NCBI GenBank assembly: GCA_031272345.1
Contig: JAISTZ010000079.1
Coordinates: 1 to 7,080, forward strand
Length of the DNA stretch: 7,080 nt
Reading direction: 5' to 3'
Origin: Spirochaetaceae bacterium
GTDB taxonomy: Bacteria; Spirochaetota; Spirochaetia; Treponematales; Treponemataceae
In this document: piece by piece, positions 4,834 to 7,080 of the stretch
Layout: every line of letters starts with the position of its first letter
How positions within the stretch are numbered: the first letter of the stretch is position 1
Translations under genes and position numbers: made by a program
The notes under the pieces: model-generated
The model's database searches: none
Seen by the model: the letters and a program-made list of their open reading frames with translations, nothing else
What the model was told of the DNA's origin: nothing

Positions 4834-7080
4834 TAATCCCCGCCCCACGAATAGGGATTCACCCCCGGCCAGGAAGTTTCCCCATTGGGGCCGGAGAAGG
4901 AGCCGCCGCTTCCAGACCTGCCGGGGCCGACACCCGGTGCGTAAGCGCCGCCGGTGGCCGTGCCGCTGCCGCCGGTGATGGTGACATTCACTGAACCGTA
5001 AATACCGCCGCCGATGCCCGCCCCGCTATTCCCGCCTGTGGCGGTTACCGTGCCGCCTGAAATCGTGACGGAACCGGAGGCGTCCGCCATGCCCGGACCG
5101 GGGCCGATGCCCGGAGCGAACGTGCCGCCATGGGCGGTTACAGCGCCGCCCTTTATGCTGACGGTTCCGGTCTCCGCGTAGTTTCCGCCGCCGATACCCG
5201 CGCCGTTGTAACCGCCGGTTGTGGTGATTGCGCCGCCGTAGATGGTTATCGTTCCCGCGCCCGTTCCGCCTGCGCCGCTCCCCCGGCTGCCGATGCCCGC
5301 GCCATTGCCCGAATTGTTGCTGCCGGTGTTCCCCGCCGTCACGGTGAGTGAGCCGTTTTCTCTGCGGCCGCTCAGCTCCGTGCCCGCATTGGATCTGGCC
5401 GCGCTGTCTACGACGAGGGTGGTGCCTGCCGGAGCGTGGATGCCCGGATAGACGCCCGCAGAGGTGAGCACATTCGTCCCGGCGAGGAGCAGGGTTACTG
5501 CTGCGCCGTCCCCTATGTCAAAGGCCGCGTTGGCCGTGCCGCTTACGTTGACGAAGGCGTCGTGCAGGGTCACCGTGGCGGTCGCGTTGGAGGCCACGAC
5601 AATGCGGTTCTCCGTGGTGATTCCTATGAAGGTCACGGCGGCGTTGTTCTGGACGGTGAACACCTTTGCCGCGCTGTTGTAGGACCACCCCGCCCCGGAA
5701 GAGGCGGCGCTCATGCCGGCATCGATCGCGGACCCCTGGGCATCCCCCCACTTTACGTAGTAGTGTTTTTCTCCGTCGCTCCCCGCCGGTACCGTTGTTA
5801 CAAAATTCCCCGAAAGCCCCTCGTTGTCGAACCAGCCGAGGAAGACATAGCCGTCCCTGGTCGGCCTGGGCAGGGTGTAGGGCTCGTTGTTGTAGTCGCG
5901 GAATTCCGTGACCTCGTCGCTTTCCCCGTTCAGGACGCCCCCGTTCAGGTGGTAATTGATCGTCAAGACGTGGTAGTTATCTTCGGCCGCGTAGAGGACG
6001 CTGCCTGAGTGCGTGCCGCTGCCGGTTGGGGTCCCGCTGCCTGAGTTGTAGTAAATATCTCCGTTGATTGTGCCGTCGTTGATGATGATTCCGTCGTTGA
6101 TAAGATGGCCGCCTGTGACCAGGGTCCAGCCCGCGGGAATCCGCAGGGTGACGCCTGCGGGGATGCGGAGGCGCTCGTTCAGGGTGATGGTATTGTCGCC
6201 GAAGGACAGCTCAGTGTCGCAGACCACCAGGTCGCTGTGGTTGGTTTGGTACCAGCCGGATGGGACGTTGTTCACGAACACCACCGCCGTTGAATCAGCG
6301 GGGCGGACGAGGGTGTTGATCGCGCTGGGGCAGATGACGACACCGCCCCTGGCGGTGAGGGTCCCGCTGATGGTGTTGTCATTCAAATAGGGATCATTTT
6401 GTGCGATGAGTACGCCCCCCAGCATGGTGACATTGCCCTGGATGGCGGGAGGCCACCAGTGAGCGCTGTTTCCCCTCGCGATGAAGGTTCCCCCGGTGCT
6501 GCGGCTGCTCGTTGCCAGGTCGCCGGGGTTCTCACTTGCGGCGCTGTCGATGACCGTCACCGGCGCGGCTATGAGGGCGGCAGTCCCGTAATCCGACCCG
6601 GTCCAGCCGCCGGCGCTGCTTGCCCCTTCAAGGAGCAGGGTAACCTGCGCCGCCTGGGAGGCGTCGATACCTCTATACGTTTCCGAACCATACGTTGATG
6701 TTCCGAGGGTCATGTTGTTAAGGGTCAGTATCGCCGCAGCGCCGGAGGCCACCGAAACGCTGTTCGGTGTCGGGCCGCCCGTGAGGGTCAGATTCGCACC
6801 GTTTTGAATGGTGATCGTGCTGTTGGCGTAGGACCACCGGGGCCCTGAAGCGCCGGGGCTGGCCACATTGACCACAGGGGGAATCTGCCACCAGGTCCAG
6901 AACTCCCTTGGCCCGGCGCTCCCCGGCGGGAGCGACGCAACCTCAGCCCCCACGCAGTCCGCGTCTTCGTACCACCCCATGAAGACCCTGTCCGGCGGGA
7001 GGGGCACGGGGAGCGTGTAGGGCAGCTCATCGGTCCGGTAGGTCACGAGGGTTTCGCCCTCCGTATACCCCTCCATAGCC
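4833..7080 (-). CDS. InlB-repeat, beta-solenoid surface or secreted protein (C-terminal part; start outside window)
   Basis: The frame is open at the window edge, and the codon before the ATG at 7076 is sense, so the true start lies upstream. Residues below are counted from that ATG; 747 are visible. Order: partial InlB/Listeria-Bacteroides B-repeat (1-63, with VFMGWYEDADC); beta-rich module A (81-226); linker with repeated LRIPAG strands (about 303-316) and short asparagine/glycine-rich turns (about 325-358); complete InlB repeat (371-443, LNGG...GYVFLGWFDNEG...HYYVKWGD); module B related to A (464-622); glycine-rich rungs (607-725); end WPGVNPYSWGGD. B-repeats are beta-grasp-like folds common in extracellular proteins of gut bacteria and Listeria. 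The V-T-I-x-G-G rungs suggest a right-handed beta-helix of the adhesin or carbohydrate-binding sort. No LPxTG, membrane helix or dockerin is visible, and a signal peptide would lie outside. Adhesion or glycan binding is an inference from architecture. Codon use is G+C-rich like the trk genes. Confidence 0.9.
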   Translation of the reverse strand, partial: AMEGYTEGETLVTYRTDELPYTLPVPLPPDRVFMGWYEDADCVGAEVASLPPGSAGPREFWTWWQIPPVVNVASPGASGPRWSYANSTITIQNGANLTLTGGPTPNSVSVASGAAAILTLNNMTLGTSTYGSETYRGIDASQAAQVTLLLEGASSAGGWTGSDYGTAALIAAPVTVIDSAASENPGDLATSSRSTGGTFIARGNSAHWWPPAIQGNVTMLGGVLIAQNDPYLNDNTISGTLTARGGVVICPSAINTLVRPADSTAVVFVNNVPSGWYQTNHSDLVVCDTELSFGDNTITLNERLRIPAGVTLRIPAGWTLVTGGHLINDGIIINDGTINGDIYYNSGSGTPTGSGTHSGSVLYAAEDNYHVLTINYHLNGGVLNGESDEVTEFRDYNNEPYTLPRPTRDGYVFLGWFDNEGLSGNFVTTVPAGSDGEKHYYVKWGDAQGSAIDAGMSAASSGAGWSYNSAAKVFTVQNNAAVTFIGITTENRIVVASNATATVTLHDAFVNVSGTANAAFDIGDGAAVTLLLAGTNVLTSAGVYPGIHAPAGTTLVVDSAARSNAGTELSGRRENGSLTVTAGNTGSNNSGNGAGIGSRGSGAGGTGAGTITIYGGAITTTGGYNGAGIGGGNYAETGTVSIKGGAVTAHGGTFAPGIGPGPGMADASGSVTISGGTVTATGGNSGAGIGGGIYGSVNVTITGGSGTATGGAYAPGVGPGRSGSGGSFSGPNGETSWPGVNPYSWGGD
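4902..5258 (-). repeat. Glycine-rich beta-solenoid rungs with alternating turns
   Basis: Four consecutive rungs of about 26-31 residues lie at 607-636, 637-667, 668-694 and 695-722. Each has the pattern [TS]-V-[TS]-I-x-G-G-x-[IV]-T-[AT]-x-G-G followed by a glycine turn. The turn is AGIGGG in rungs 1 and 3, and APGIGPG or APGVGPG in rungs 2 and 4. An eroded rung with AGIGSRG precedes them (about 574-606). The regular V-T-I spacing suggests a right-handed beta-helix. Confidence 0.75.
5211..5687 (-). repeat. Beta-rich module B of the surface protein
   Basis: Residues 464-622 hold WSYNSAAKVFTVQNNAAVT, VTLLLAGTNVL and LVVDSAARSN, then ITIYGGAITTTGG. These align in order with module A. Module B leads without a break into the glycine-rich rungs, whereas module A is followed by a different linker. 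Confidence 0.6.
5748..5966 (-). repeat. InlB/Listeria-Bacteroides B-repeat 2 (complete)
   Basis: Residues 371-443 run from LTINYHLNGG through EPYTLPRPTRDGY and VFLGWFDNEGLSG to the AGSDGEK turn and the closing HYYVKW. This is a full-length, close match to the family consensus of about 70 residues, which makes it the firmest domain call in this protein. Confidence 0.85.
6399..6836 (-). repeat. Beta-rich module A of the surface protein
   Basis: Residues 81-226 contain WSYANSTITIQNGANLT, VTLLLEGASS, VTVIDSAASE and VTMLGGVLIAQ in that order. The same landmarks recur in module B, each directly after an InlB repeat, so the protein contains a duplicated InlB-plus-module unit. The strands look like short parallel beta-helix rungs. 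No catalytic motif is recognised. Confidence 0.6.
6888..7080 (-). repeat. InlB/Listeria-Bacteroides B-repeat 1 (partial)
   Basis: The visible part reads YTLPVPLPPDRVFMGWYEDADC then a PPGSAG turn. This matches the second half of a B-repeat (Y-T-L-P...P-x-R-x-G-Y-x-F-x-G-W-Y). The closing strand is REFWTWW where the usual end is a F-Y-A-K-W type, and the usual G-Y before the core F is replaced by R-V. The repeat begins outside the window. Confidence 0.7.

Noticed and set aside
4902..5258. Possible CRISPR or tandem DNA repeat array
   Set aside because: The repetition is at protein level with degenerate codons and sits in a continuous reading frame. There are no identical repeats with unique spacers.
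5436..6008. Plus-strand frame of 190 codons opposite the surface protein
   Set aside because: Antisense to a protein with recognisable InlB repeats; no independent coding sign.

Overview
The window holds five protein-coding genes, all on the minus strand, so the genes read from high to low coordinates. In transcription order they are: the 3' part of a large modular surface or secreted protein (4833-7080, 5' end outside the window), trkA (3328-4761), two tandem trkH genes (1865-3316 and 400-1872), and the 5' part of an A+T-rich gene resembling glycosyltransferase-like proteins of the DUF6492 type (1-280, 3' end outside the window). I see no tRNA, rRNA, CRISPR array, insertion sequence or integrase.

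The core is a compact potassium-uptake operon. TrkA is the cytoplasmic nucleotide-binding gating subunit, and the two different TrkH proteins are the membrane-embedded channel subunits. trkA and the first trkH are 11 nt apart, and the two trkH genes overlap by 8 nt, so they are almost certainly co-transcribed and translationally linked. An extended -10 promoter candidate with a 17-nt spacer lies directly before trkA. Two inverted repeats separate trkA from the surface-protein gene, and one of them begins at the last base of that gene's stop codon.

The surface protein is a repeat protein. InlB/Listeria-Bacteroides type B-repeats alternate with two related beta-rich modules, and the protein ends in a glycine-rich solenoid whose rungs alternate between an AGIGGG and an APG[IV]GPG turn. 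No membrane anchor or sortase motif is visible at the C-terminus. Such proteins are common in gut and host-associated anaerobes, including treponemes, Clostridia and Bacteroidetes.

At about 360-400 the DNA changes abruptly from G+C-rich with G/C third positions to A+T-rich. The gene beyond this border has its own promoter candidate and a good ribosome-binding site, and it carries an 11-G homopolymer in its coding strand. After the tract, a one-frame shift gives residues that look more like the conserved family motif than the current frame does. This makes it a candidate phase-variable glycosyltransferase-like gene and the most interesting feature here.

The organism cannot be named from this sequence. 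The trkA-trkH-trkH block and the InlB-repeat protein would fit a spirochaete such as a gut treponeme, or another gut anaerobe, but that is inference.
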